A stretch of 64,000 nucleotides of DNA, taken from Begonia masoniana. Taxonomy: Eukaryota > Streptophyta > Magnoliopsida > Cucurbitales > Begoniaceae. Position 1 is the first letter of the stretch; every line of letters begins with the position of its first letter. Shown piece after piece: positions 21,141-32,598 of this stretch. Made by a program: the position numbers and the translations under genes. The notes beneath the pieces were generated by a model that was not told the origin of the DNA, did not search any database, and saw only the letters and a list, made by a program, of their open reading frames with translations. The stretch is taken from the NCBI GenBank assembly GCA_022432975.1, contig CM039508.1:25307999-25371998 (forward strand), written 5' to 3'.

Positions 21141-21320
21141 ACTGTTTCATATTTTTGACAGGCAGCCACATGTGTCAGCCACTAAGTGGATAAATGAAGT
21201 GTGAGTACATCTGCAGATAAGTTCCCCGGTGATAATCTTGATGAACGTAATTTTTCAGAGCTAATCTCATGAAACAAATCCAGGGAATGGAATAGACACA
21301 TGAAATTTCAGTAAACTCCC
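21141..21320 (-). repeat. Second copy of a ~170-bp transposase segment flanking the solo LTR
   Basis: 21145-21320 repeats 18505-18677 in the same orientation, both starting near 'atatttttgac' and ending 'cagtaaactccc', with roughly 10% difference by eye. The solo LTR inserted at the junction of the two copies. The segment encodes the MULE SWIM-to-C-terminal part in the minus direction. Confidence 0.75.
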
Positions 21321-23164
21321 ACATGTAACAGTTGCACAAATATGTATTCATGTCGATAAAATATTATTCATTGTTGTTGTTGATCTCAAATCGTGCAGCT
21401 CCCATAAACATAGGGCTCCAATTTTGAGCTGTACATTTTAGCTTCACATGTTTTTTTCTTATTCGGGGACGTAAGACGTCTATTGACGATGTCAACTTTT
21501 CATTTTTTTTTACAATCCTAGTCATCAAGCACTTTTGGATCATCTCGAACATGGTCAAAATCAATTTGTCCTTGACAGGTAATAGAACTGCATTGAATGA
21601 CTCACATAAATTATTCAATCTTCTTTCACACTTGGGGATCGAAGAAAATACATGGCTAGTCCAACATCTAGAGTTTGCGCCTCGAAGGTATACGTGGGAA
21701 TCCGGTTAATCTGATATAGGTTACTAATTTCTCTCTTGAAATTAATAATTGTGGTTACCTTGGCTGCATTCGACATTGCATCTCTGTATACTCTGCCCCG
21801 AAATTTGTTTTTAAAATTTGCATACATATGCCAGAGGTAGTAGCGATGTTTGGGTGATGGTAATTCCAGCTGCACAGCAAGCAACAACCTCTGATATTTG
21901 AAAGAACAACATAGTCAACATAAAACAATATAACTATCACAATGCTCCAATATTTGAAAGAACAATAAAAAATGCATTATACAATTTGTCGATCCGAAAC
22001 AAATATCCATCTGTATTCCAATTCAGTCTGTAGGTCTTCCTTCAATAATTTCAAAAATTACGGCCATGAGTCCATACACTCTGATTCTACATTGGCAACA
22101 GCAATGATATATATTTCATCGTTGCCATTAATGCTGAATTCTGTCAATAATTGCTGGTACACGAGCCCTTCAGATGACAGTCCTCCAAACAGATAATAGG
22201 TCTACTAGACTGCAGAAAACTTGTCTTGCAAGCAGTCATACACATATACATTCTTTTGAATACACATGACTCATTATCGGAATAGCCCACCAAGTAAGTC
22301 TGTAAGCCTAATGTACTATCTGAATTTGATCTACATATTTCTTCTGCGTACGACCACAATAGTTTGTATTGTTCATCTCTTTTCCCTTCATTAAATTTTT
22401 TAGCTTCGATTCTTGCTTTTTGGTAAGACTTTGTGTAATGTTGACATTCAAATTTTTCCTCACTGTCTCTATAATGGAAGGAATTTTTCATGTAGACTGA
22501 CTTTTGAACATATCCAAATAATGATTTATCACTCATTTTGCAATAGTGTGCCGATTTTTAATTTTTCTTGAACAGTTGTGAGAATCGTTGAAACTCTTTA
22601 TTTGAAACGTAAGCTCATTTTACATCTTCGAACCATGCAGTCGCCAATCACATCTGACTTCACACACTGCCGTCAGTCGTCAAGTTTCACTTTTAATGAA
22701 TTTGATCTCATAACCATTATTCAAAACATATTCTACTATTTCTTCTCTAATTGCCTTTAAGGAATTATATTTTTCTCTAGATAAAATCTCATCGAAATTT
22801 TTATCCTTACCGGTATCTTTTCCACCTTATCATCCTCCGACTCGACTGGTGCTCGAAGCTCATCGTCTAGAGTTTTTGAGCTCAAATGCACCTCTATCTC
22901 TTCATTATCTTCTAGGTGCTCGAATGCCTGAAGATCACTATATATAGACATGGAATATAAATATCAGTCCATATTAGCATCACAAATTGTTGTTTCGTCT
23001 AAATCAACTGATCTACTCGAATCAGAATCCATCAACGTCGCTAATACATAAAAAATTTGCCGGAGCAAGAAAATGGTGGACATGTTTTAGGGTTTTCTTA
23101 AGCCAGGGGGTGACAATGGAGGGTCATTTTCTTAAATAGTGTAGGGGATCGACCCCCTGTTCTC

Positions 23165-23737
23165 AAGCAAAATACTTGAGAACGGGGGGCCGTTCTCAAA
23201 CAAGGACCCCCGTTCTCACTTTATCCAAAAACTTAGAGTTAGGAATGAGAGGCCGATCTAGGGCGGTGACCCTCTATTCCAGAGCAACCCCTAAAATTAG
23301 GGAGACATGGAAAGAGGGGTCGTTCTGGGGCGAGGACCCCTCGTTCCCTCCCTCCCCCATATGGGATGGTTGAGAACGAGGGGCCGTTCTAGGGCAGGAA
23401 CCCCCATTCTCGAACACCCTTAAAATTGAGGTGCAATGAACCAAAGGTCGTTTAGGGGCGGTGAACTTTCGTTCTCGAATCACGTGTGGTGCACATTGAA
23501 CAGACCCCCACATCGACCCCCCAACCTAATATGTCAAGTATCACGTAAGTACTGGACAGAATGAGAAATGATCAGCTCCCCGTTCTCAGCATAAATTTAG
23601 AACGAGAGGTGATTGACCACTCGCCAGGATTTAATTTGTTACATTTTGAATAGTTTAAAGTTTTAATTGTTAGGATTTTTAATTTATGGAATATTTCAAA
23701 TTAACCTCATAATTTAATATTCAAATTAGTTTTTACC
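23165..23737 (-). repeat. Right terminal inverted repeat of MULE2
   Basis: Reverse complement of the left repeat, with the same series of GAACGGGG blocks (23165-23600) and AT-rich outer 130 bp. It ends ...TTTTTACC at 23737, followed by atatttttg. Frames here on either strand (23176-23373, 23513-23274) are repeat artefacts. Confidence 0.83.
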
Positions 23738-23863
23738 ATATTTTTGTGCAAAGACTTAAAATGAAAATATATATTCAATGTTATCTGTTTGTGAGATACT
23801 ACAAATGAGTACTTAAAATGCTTTGTTCAAGCCGAAATTCAAAGAAATTGAGGAGCAAATACT

Positions 23864-26800
23864 TCACCGAGGGCCCGAAAGCTCGATAGGTTCAAATTTG
23901 AAAGAGGATTCTTCGGGAATGTCGATGTGATTTTGTGAGAAACTTCGACCTCTATCCTCCTGGGGAATGGCTCCACCTTCTGCTTCCTCCGAGTGGGCAA
24001 CCAGATACTCGAGTATCTTCAAAACATGCGACATCTTTGGTCGGAAATTTGGGTTCGATTGAGTGCATTGCAGAGCCACGTCAATGCACTTTTCAAGCTC
24101 GATTTCATCGAAACATCCTCTTAAATCCCTGTCCACCAACACTCCCAACCTTTTTTCCTCATGTAATGTTCTGACCTGCATTCTTCAACTTCTACCATCA
24201 ATTTCACGCCTCACAATATCCACACTAATCACAAACTAACCTAGTAAAATTTGAAGAAAACAACACAAACTTATAAAATCGAATTACGCACAAAATCTCG
24301 CCTCCTAGTATTCCCGATAAAATTTGGTTCGCATTTCAACAACATGCTTGGTTCTCAAGAGTTTCTCACTGCTTTTGATCTTTTCATGGTAATAAAATGT
24401 AGAATCGAATGAGAGAGAGATCAATTAAAAAGACTCCAAAAATATAGACTCCAAAAAATATGATGAACTTACCCAATCTAGGATCATTCCCTTCTGAACA
24501 AGACCATTTCCAGCATCTAGTGGCTTTCGCCCTGTTATAAGTTCCAAGAGTAATATTCCAAATCCGAAAACATCAGTTTTCTCTGATGACTGTCCAGTTG
24601 AGAGGTACTCCGGGGCAATGTGTCCTATAGTGCCACGCACGGCAGTGGTGACGTGTGAATCTCTTCGATCTAACAACTTAGCCAAGCCAAAATCTCCCAC
24701 CACGGCTTCAAAACTTTCATCGAGTAAAATATTCGCAGCCTTCACATCCCTGTGAATTATTTTTGGATTACACTGCTCGTGTAAGTAAAGCAGCCCACGA
24801 GCTGTTCCTAGAGCAATTCTCAGCCGCCTTTTCCAATCCAATAGCAACTTTTGTCCTCGTACATCTGGTGGGGAAACTCATCAGTGGGCAACAATGCTGA
24901 CCAAAACAGGACATTTAACTACTTCTAAAGCAGTTGCTAAACTGCTCACTAAGAATAGTGCAGAAAATGTGTAGACCGTTTATTTTTTTTATATCAATCA
25001 GTTGAATCATTTACAGACCTCTTAAACAGTCAGCAACGCTGCCACTGGACATGAAAGGATAGACAAGCAACCTCTCATTTGGTGTCATGCAAAAGCCGTA
25101 AAGGCGCAAGAGGTTTCGGTGCAAGGCCAGCCCAATCATCTCAACCTCAGTTTGAAATTGTACTTCTCCAGTCAAATTCGGATCTTTTAGTCTCTTAACT
25201 GCCACTGCCATCCTATTCGAAAGATACCCTTTATAAACCACGCCAAATCCACCCTGCCCCACAATGTTTTTCGGGCTAAAATTACACGTAGCAGTTTGTA
25301 GTTCACGAAAGGAGAACCTTTTGAGGTGACCAATAACAAATGTGCAGTCCTGTTGTACAGCTATGCAAAACACAAAACAGGCATTTTACAAAATGAATCA
25401 TAATCCATAAAAGAAAATTAAAAGAATAGTCCGGAAAAATACCATAAGATGAAACAAGTATCCGGGATTTGTAGCAATGTGCTAAACAAATGAGCACCAC
25501 AACAAAAACTACAAATGTACAACTGAGGACTATGGCAACGAAAAGCACCCAATGATGATGAACTTGATTGAGGTTTGAAGAAGTGTTCGTTTCTGCAATA
25601 AAGTATCGAGGGTGAATTTAATAAATTCAATCGACAAGCCTAAGAAAATTTTACTACTAGGTTTAATGTTTCTACCATTTACGGGGTTCGGAATGACCAC
25701 ACAACCTTTTTCTGTCGAATAATTGCAAAGGAAGCTGTTCCCTGCAATCCTATAATGAAAGGCATGCACTTAACAAATAATTGAACAACCTTTATATCCA
25801 TGATCCGAAGATTGAAGACGATTGATCAAGATGTATTCAAGGAAATAACAAAAATTACATAAAACGGTTATGGTGTTTAATGTTTCTTCCTCATCTTGAA
25901 TGATCAAGTTTCAATCTCGTCTAGGAAAAACCTCACCTGTAATCTTTTGCTAGTATTGTTTGCAACGGACCACTGAGATTATTGTATGATACATCCCTAA
26001 AGAAGCAAGTTAAACAGATAGTATATCAATAAATGAAAACCCCAAATATAGAAAGAAAGTTAGACAAAGTGAGAGCTGTGAAACTCTCATACAAGAACAA
26101 AAGACCATCGAGGTTAGCAACTGGTTTTGGAATTTGCCCGGTTAACTTGTTTCGACTGAGCAGCCTGAAAAGCTTGTCATAGTCAAGGTTCAAGAACACA
26201 TTAGAAGTTTGACATTACAAAACAAAATAAGGAAACAATTCTAGAAATGAGTTGTCCAAAGCTACACTCACAAGTAATTTAATTTGGTCAAAAGCCCCAA
26301 GGAAGTCGGTATTTCTCCAGAAAACTGATTGTTAGAAAGATCAAGAGTTTGCAACTCTGAAAGCTTTCCTAATTCATCTGGAACAAGGCCACTTAACTTA
26401 TTGTTATGTAACAACCTGAAATCAAGAATTCCAAAAACAAAGACTAATCATCTTGATGAATAAGCAAGAGTAAGAGTGATGATTCGCAACAAAGGCTCCT
26501 CACATTGTTTGAAGATGACTCAAGTTTCCGATACTTGGTGAAAGCGTTCCTGATAATTCCATATTACCCATTTCACTGGCAATAGTAATAAAGAAACACA
26601 GAAATTAGAGGGTTTCTTCTTCTTCTTCAATTTTCTAAAATGTTATACTTAAAACAAGTACAATCATTCAAAAAATCAGAGAAACATATTGTTCCAATCG
26701 AGCAATCTGATCATGGATTTTACTTTTCAAACGAATGAAATAATTTAAAAGACAGAACAAAGTGAAGTTCTTCTAAATACATATCTGAAAAACTATCAGA

Positions 26801-27324
26801 ATTTAGAACGTTGCCTGAAAAGTGATTGATATTTTCTTTATCTTTCCGGCAAACCAAACGAAAAACAGCCAAATGGAGTAAAAGTGAAAAACAGGTAAAG
26901 AAACCTACAGAGAAATGACAAAGCCCTCGGCAGAGCAAGCGATCATATTCCAAGTGCAGGGATCCACAGAATTTATATCCCAACCACCCATCACACTCAG
27001 CTTGTCCTCCATCTTGCTCTTCACAGACATCAAAGCCGCCACTACACAACCCAAACAAAAGCTCAGGCAGCAAAAATAGTTAGCAATGGCCAGTAAACAA
27101 AATTGGTTTTCTTAATTATCAATAAAAATTGCCCAATGGTTCAATCAGTTCATCGGTTTTGTTCAGCTGAAAAAGCAATTAAAAGAAAAACCCAGAAAAT
27201 GGTTTTAAATGAACAAACCTTCATAGTTGACACCCTTGGGAGACAAGTGGCTATCAGACGCCCCTACATTTTTCACCCAGAAAAAGAAGAAAAGGAAAAC
27301 GACCACCTTTTCAAGATCCATCAT
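23864..27324 (-). CDS. LRR receptor-like serine/threonine kinase, LRR-II subfamily (close to At5g45780), 11 exons
   Basis: A plasma-membrane receptor kinase. Exons: 27324-27219, 27041-26909, 26575-26504, 26415-26272, 26164-26093, 25996-25937, 25749-25676, 25592-25443, 25360-25019, 24864-24473, 24175-23864; all introns GT..AG. The sum is 1,857 bp, 618 residues, no internal stop. It has a signal peptide (~1-21) and an LRRNT with '[13 protein letters not shown]'. Four to five LRRs follow, on exons of 72, 144 and 72 bp. There is one membrane span (~236-258). The RD kinase has Lys326 (VAVKRLK), HRD Asp424 and DFG Asp442, and the tail ends IELSGPR. Exon phases match the SERK/NIK group, but there is no Ser-Pro-Pro box, so it is not a SERK. 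Ligand and partners are not inferable. MULE2 ends 127 bp beyond its stop codon. Two adjacent ATGs (27324, 27321) could serve as start. Confidence 0.93.
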
Positions 27325-27934
27325 GAAGACCAACGAGACGGAAAAGGCACTGGACCAGGCCAGTTTCTAGAGGACTTTTTGTAGCATGTCCTGCGAATGC
27401 AGAAGAAATCAAATCATTTCATGAAAAGTTTAATCCTTTGCGAACGCAATGGGACGGCTGAAATGGGTTTGGAATGGCGCATGCGAAAATGAGAATGAAG
27501 CAGTTTAAAACGCTTGAAATCTGTGTAGGCCACCGCAAGAAGCGGAAGAAGACTTCTCGAGATTCGGAAAGCAGTGGCAGCATTGACTAAAAATCCGAAA
27601 ATAAAAATGAGTAAGATAGTCTGGCTAGGTGTTGGAATGGATTCAAATAATCGACTGCTGCTGACTAGGCTCAAACATCAATGTCGTCGGCATACAGCCA
27701 AATTGTTGTGTTAGTACATGTCTCTTGTATAGAAAATTACTAAATAAATTTCTTAATGGATCAATGAGTAAGTTTCATTGTTCAATTTCATTTTAACAAT
27801 AATAATTCTAAGTTTAATTTAAAAATCAAAATTGGACCCAGCTGTAATCGACTCAAACCAAACCAAACCAGGCTTAAAATTTCCTTGATTTTGGTATGTT
27901 TTAGTCAATAATTCTTAAAAAGATTTAAAAAAAA
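27325..27934. other. Upstream region of the receptor kinase gene
   Basis: Contains the presumed 5' leader and promoter of the minus-strand kinase. The open frame at 27674-27414 (minus, 86 codons) may be leader sequence or chance; it has no recognisable domain. No clear TATA box could be assigned. Confidence 0.35.
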
Positions 27935-29043
27935 TGATGAGAATTAATTAAGAATGATAATTTAAGAATGAATAATTATCGATTTGAACCATGTACTATA
28001 CATTGTTTTTCAATTCGTCCCTTGTACTAAAAAAATCGACAAACCGAACCTTGTACTTTGATTCTGTTATCATTTTTTACCTTATATCAACAATTTCATT
28101 AAACCCTCATTTAAAAAATTACCAAACAATTTTAGATTCAGTTAAAATTTTTACCACATGTTCACTACTTAATGCAAAGATAATCTGAAACTTTTCGTGA
28201 TTTTTTAACATATGTACGATTTATTGTAATTTTATTTTAGTATTTTATAAAAATATTATAATAAATCATATAAATTTTAGAAAATCACGAAAAAAAATTT
28301 ATTATCTACCCATGATAGGTTGAATATGTGAAAATTTTTTCAAATAAATAAAATATCGTTTGATATTTTTAAAAAAATTAATTTATAAAGTAAAGAAGAA
28401 AATGAGATTAGTTTAATCAAATACTAAAAGATATTGGATTTATTTGAAATTTTTTTCATATGTTCACCATATTATGGGTAGATAATAAAAAAATTGTCGT
28501 AATTTTTTAAAAGTTGTATGATTTATTATAATATTTTTATAAAATACTAAAATAAAATTACAATAAATTGTACATGTATTAACAAATAATGAAAATTTTC
28601 AGATTATCTTCTTATTAAGTTGTGAACATGTGGTAAAAATTTCAACTGAATTTAAGATCGTTTGGTAATTTTTTAAATGAGGGTTTAATGAAATTGTTGA
28701 TAGAATGTCAAAAATGATAACAGAATCAAAATACAGGGTTCGGTTTGCCGGGTTTTTTTAGTACAGGGGGCGAATTGAAAAAAAATATATAGTATAGGGT
28801 TCAAATCGATAATTACCCTTTAAGTATTATATTTAGGTTATTTTATTATAAATAGAGCAGGTGAGTATTTTGAGATAATATGAATATTGTCTAACTCAAA
28901 TTACTCTCAAAAGTGGTCTGTTTTCCGAGCGAGTAATTTGTGGTGTTTTCCGAGCCAGTTTCCTGCCAGACCGAGACTTTATTTATTTGTTTTGTGTATT
29001 TGTTTAATGATAATATTGTTATGGAGTCATATCATGTTTATCA
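27935..29043 (+). repeat. Solo LTR of the gypsy family seen at 2256-8887, split by a fold-back element
   Basis: 27935-27969 matches the LTR start (TGatGAGAATTAATTAAGA) and 28828-29043 matches the remainder: a TATA-like block, 'gagcgagtaatt', and an end 'tttatca'. Without the nested fold-back and its target copy the LTR is about 251 bp, the same as the 252-bp copy at 8636-8887. It is flanked by AAAAA on both sides (27930-27934, 29044-29048), consistent with a 5-bp target duplication although low in complexity. Confidence 0.7.
27970..28818. mobile_element. Fold-back (MULE-type MITE) of 849 bp
   Basis: Almost the whole element is two ~400-bp inverted arms (about 27970-28375 and 28400-28818), AT-rich, with no coding capacity. 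The target duplication is 9 bp with one mismatch: tttaagaat (27961-27969) and tttaagtat (28819-28827). The end GGGTAATTATCGATTTGAACC resembles the outer ends of MULE1 and MULE2 (GGG, AT-rich, then a 'ATGTACTA' motif), so a non-autonomous Mutator-type element is likely. A transcript would form a long hairpin. Confidence 0.83.
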
Positions 29044-30628
29044 AAAAACTTGAATAAACTCCTCCTCCGACCCATTTTACAAACTTAGAGTAAAGAACTT
29101 TTGATGTTCTAGATTCAGTTTTAAGAAGTTGGAATCGAATCAAATCGAATTGACAATCTTGACTCGGTTCGTTTTCATGTTTCAACCAAGTAAGTCTCGC
29201 TCTATCAATAGTGATTATTTACCTAAATTTTATTCATATATTCACCATGTGTATATTTTGAGATATAAAATAATAAAAAATCAAACAAAATGTTAAAATT
29301 GTAATAAACAACATTGCTAGAAAGACTAGTCAACCTCAAATAATCGAAGGATTTATGTGACTAATGCTATTCAAAACATTAATTTATGTTATTCTGTCTA
29401 ATTATATAAAATCAGATTGACAACGAAACATCATTTTGTGAACCATACTTCATTTAATTACCTAGAATCCAATATTCTCGAGTGATACCTTTTAAACGTT
29501 CTGCTTTCTAGCGATGATTTCTATATATTTTCAAGTTCATTTTTGTGATAGAAGTCGGTTCTTTCACATGAGACAATTTCGATATCTAATGTTTGATTTA
29601 TAGACTAGAATTGAGATAGGAGAGGGTGATTTTGCTTGCCTGTGGCAACGAATGATGTTATACTACATTTTAAATTTTACTAGTATTATAATTTCATACC
29701 CGCTATAAGTATATTTTTGTAATATTCTATGTATTTATATTTATTGTCCCGACGACGGACGTAACCACACCGTCCCCACCCTTGCTTGAGAGGTAGTAGA
29801 ATGGGATAGGCATGAGGTCTAAAAGAATATAAAAGTGTACCACAGACCATTGTTTGAAAAAAAGTTTAATGATGTTGTTCATAAATAAGATTTGTCATCT
29901 AACACTATTACAAGACTTTTAGAATAAGATTAGAAAATAAAGTCTAGCTAGTTTAATAATACAAACCAAAATAAGAGAAAAAATTAAAATTTTAATAAAA
30001 GATTTTTCAAGTATAAGGAAAGATTTATTAAAGAAAGATGCTGTCATTGAAAGAACAAAAAAAAAATGTTTTTTAATAAAAAGTTACAAGTAGAAGTAAA
30101 AAAATATGTTTGAAGTGTACATTGAAAACCAACAAAGTAAAAAACATGAAGTAGTATAACCAATAAGTAGTTGGGAGCGCCGGAAGCCACAGCGCATGAG
30201 CACTAATTCGTATCATTTGAACACAAAACAAAAATATTACAATAATTCAATAGAAATCAGGAAGGCAAAGTGATGTTTGTTTTTTTTTTTTAATGTTTGA
30301 TTGACATGAGAATGGAGTGGTGGTGGTCCTCTTGGCAATGTTGGGAAGAAACTAGAAAGACCACCAAATCAAGAGGTAGCATAACATAACAAAAACATAG
30401 AGTTAAGCAAATACAACTCACACACACATAATTGATAAGGAAATTTAATAATTTAAAAACATTAGAAATACATAAATGTACATATTCCATTACTGTATTG
30501 CTTCCCTTATTTGATCCCCACCTCTTCAAAGTTTTCATCATTTTTGAATTTGCACCACCCAACCTCCTCAAATCCAACAAAAAAAGCTAAAAAAGAAACC
30601 AGCTTTCCAGATGGAATCAGTGAGTTGC

Positions 30629-30631
<3 letters not shown>
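29044..30631. other. AT-rich intergenic region upstream of CIPK12
   Basis: No gene supported. It holds oligo-A/T runs and the presumed promoter of the CIPK12-like gene in its last few hundred bases. The minus frame at 30580-30290 is not convincing. Confidence 0.4.

Positions 30632-30662
<31 letters not shown>
30632..30662 (+). repeat. (GA)n microsatellite in the CIPK12 leader
   Basis: About 15 GA dinucleotides lie 55-86 bp before the CIPK12 start codon. GA/CT repeats in leaders are common in plant genes and can bind GAGA-binding BBR/BPC proteins; a role here is inference. They create the false N-terminal extension with Glu-Arg repeats when the frame is read from 30511. Confidence 0.85.
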
Positions 30663-30667
<5 letters not shown>

Positions 30668-30717
30668 CCTTTGTCAGAACGTCACCGCCTTTCTCAAAGC
30701 TTCAATTTTGGTCGTTA

Positions 30718-32121
30718 ATGGCGGAACCCAATGTCAAGAGTAGCAGCGAGAGCAAGAAGAAGGATTACCCGGCTCTTCTTTTGGGCAGATTCGAGATCGG
30801 GAAGCTCCTCGGCCATGGTACCTTCGCCAAGGTCTACCACGCTAGAAACGTCAGATCGAACGAAAGCGTCGCTATAAAAGTTCTCGATAAGGAGAAGATT
30901 CTGAAGGGTGGCCTTATTGCTCATATCAAGCGGGAGATCTCGATTCTCCGCCGCGTTCGCCACCCTAATATAGTTCAGCTGATCGAGGTTATGGCGACTA
31001 AGGCCAAGATCTTCTTCGTTATGGAGTATGTTCGGGGTGGAGAGCTCTTTAAAAAGGTCGCTAAAGGTCGGTTAAAAGAAGAAGTTGCTCGGAAATATTT
31101 TCAGCAACTGATCTCCGCCGTCGGATTCTGCCACGCCCGCGGTGTTTATCACCGGGATCTTAAGCCGGAGAATCTTTTACTCGATGAGAATGGAGATCTC
31201 AAAGTCTCCGATTTTGGGTTGAGCGCAGTCTCCGATCAGATTCGGCAGGACGGTTTGTTTCACACGTTTTGTGGGACGCCAGCGTATGTTGCGCCGGAGG
31301 TTTTGGCCAGAAAAGGGTACGAAGCGGCGAAGGTGGATATTTGGTCTTGTGGGGTTATACTTTTTGTTCTTATGGCTGGCTATTTACCATTTCACGATCA
31401 AAATGTAATGGTGATGTACAAGAAAATTTACAAGGGTGAGTTTCGATGTCCGAGATGGTTCTCGCCGGAGCTAATTCGGCTCCTTTCACGTCTTCTGGAT
31501 ACAAATCCGGAGACCCGAATCACCATTCCTGAAATTATGGAGAACAAATGGTTCAAGAAAGGATTTAAGCATATAAAATTTTATATAGAAGATGATAAGC
31601 TTTGTAGTGTTCGAGATGAGATCGATGATGTTGATTCACTATCTGAAAAATCAATGTCGGAGTCAGAGACGGAAATGGAGCCTAGAAGGAGGATTACTTC
31701 GTTGCCTAGGCCGGCCAGTTTGAACGCATTTGACATCATATCATTTTCGCCCGGTTTTGATCTTTCGGGATTGTTCGAAGATGGGGGAGAAGAATCAAGG
31801 TTCATCTCTGGTGCCCCTGTGTCGAAAATTATATCAAAATTAGAGGAAATTGCTCAGTTGGTGAGCTTCACTGTGAGGAAGAAGGATTGCAGAGTGAGGT
31901 TGGAGGGGTCTAGAGAAGGCATAAAAGGTCCATTGACAATTGCAGCTGAGATTTTCGAATTAACTCCATCATTAGTTGTGGTGGAAGTTAAAAAGAAAGG
32001 TGGAGATAATGCAGAATATGAACACTTCTGCAACAGTGAATTGAAACCCGGATTGCAGAATTTGATGCTGGAAGTGAAGGAATCTGCAGCTTCTTCACAC
32101 TTACCTTCAGATACTGAATAA
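30718..32121 (+). CDS. CIPK12: CBL-interacting protein kinase, CIPK12-like (SnRK3 family), intronless
   Basis: A calcium-signalling Ser/Thr kinase: calcineurin-B-like (CBL) calcium sensors bind and activate it, usually at membranes, where it phosphorylates transport proteins. The frame gives 467 residues, typical of the family. The kinase domain (~24-280) has [10 protein letters not shown], Lys54 (VAIKVL), catalytic Asp147 (YHRDLKPEN), DFG Asp165 and an activation loop ending at 'APE'. The NAF motif that binds CBLs starts at residue 336 ([12 protein letters not shown]), and the PPI domain for PP2C phosphatases follows. The C-terminus is LPSDTE. Absence of introns fits the intron-poor CIPK clade that includes CIPK12. 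I chose the ATG at 30718 over the in-frame 30511 because the extension translates a GA repeat. CIPK18/19 are close relatives, so orthology is probable, not certain. Confidence 0.95.
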   Translation: MAEPNVKSSSESKKKDYPALLLGRFEIGKLLGHGTFAKVYHARNVRSNESVAIKVLDKEKILKGGLIAHIKREISILRRVRHPNIVQLIEVMATKAKIFFVMEYVRGGELFKKVAKGRLKEEVARKYFQQLISAVGFCHARGVYHRDLKPENLLLDENGDLKVSDFGLSAVSDQIRQDGLFHTFCGTPAYVAPEVLARKGYEAAKVDIWSCGVILFVLMAGYLPFHDQNVMVMYKKIYKGEFRCPRWFSPELIRLLSRLLDTNPETRITIPEIMENKWFKKGFKHIKFYIEDDKLCSVRDEIDDVDSLSEKSMSESETEMEPRRRITSLPRPASLNAFDIISFSPGFDLSGLFEDGGEESRFISGAPVSKIISKLEEIAQLVSFTVRKKDCRVRLEGSREGIKGPLTIAAEIFELTPSLVVVEVKKKGGDNAEYEHFCNSELKPGLQNLMLEVKESAASSHLPSDTE

Positions 32122-32598
32122 GGAAAGAATCAAAGGAGAAGGGTGTGCTTTTTCCTTCTCCATCGCCATTACTTGTCTATGATTTGCTCTGTTCTGTTCT
32201 TGTTATACGATGAGCTTATAGGTGAAGATTTAGATGCTGATTTGCTAGATTAGTCTTTAGATAATACAGGGAGTTTTTACTCTCCTGTCTCCCCATTTTG
32301 GTGTGTCTGTACATGCTTCTTCTCCCATCCTTCTTCCCCATTGTAAGAAAATTGTGCCCAAAAAACATGAAATAATCATCCATGATAAGCGTTGTTCTTC
32401 GCGAAAAATGTTTGCATCAAAAGCAATGTCTGTTGTTATGTCCTGTCTTTCTCGATTGAATCTAATGTTTAATGTAATATGTCATGTCTCATCATTTTGA
32501 GTTATGCATGTGATTAAAAGTAAGAGAGTACCATTTTGTGAAAACTCTTCCGAAGTTGTACTAGTTACTCTACTTTTGTCCACATTACACGTTTTTGG
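32122..32598 (+). other. 3' flank of CIPK12
   Basis: The first part (to about 32500) is probably 3' UTR, pyrimidine-rich with stretches such as 'aataatcatc' that could serve for polyadenylation. No separate gene; the frame at 32303-32500 is not supported. Confidence 0.4.

Larger units (their letters stand above)
18275..22951 (-). pseudogene. MULE2 transposase relic, interrupted by a solo LTR
   Basis: Minus-strand fragments line up in order with the MULE1 transposase. They are an acidic N-terminus with 'SSKTLDDELRAPVESEDDKV' (22951-22780), the DNA-binding part (22650-22340), 'RPIICLEDCHLKGSC' (about 22200-22150, the second Asp of CLDGCH now Glu), 'HRYYLWHMYANFKNKF' after the intron (21840-21800), 'MNNLCESFNAVLLPVKDK' (21618-21560), and a C-terminal basic stretch plus CCHC-like knuckle (18526-18340). 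Stops and frameshifts are frequent throughout. The SWIM region is split by the solo LTR 18678-21135. Confidence 0.85.
15671..23737 (-). mobile_element. MULE2: degenerate Mutator-like element carrying a nested solo LTR
   Basis: Long terminal inverted repeats (about 15671-16290 and 23165-23737, roughly 80-85% alike by eye) bound the element. The outer sequence is TAGGGTAAAAATCAATTTGA on the left and its partner on the right. The 9-bp direct repeat atatttttg flanks it (15662-15670 and 23738-23746), though the left end has three extra bases next to it. The transposase lies on minus and the ORF2 relative on plus, so the element is inverted relative to MULE1. Both genes have many stops and frameshifts. 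The internal region also holds a 2.46-kb solo LTR and a 170-bp duplication. Confidence 0.85.

Noticed and set aside
23176..23513. Short frames on both strands near the right end of MULE2
   Set aside because: Produced by the GC-rich inverted terminal repeat.
30511..30717. N-terminal extension of CIPK12 with Glu-Arg repeats
   Set aside because: It translates a (GA)n repeat in the leader, and the family start is matched by the ATG at 30718.
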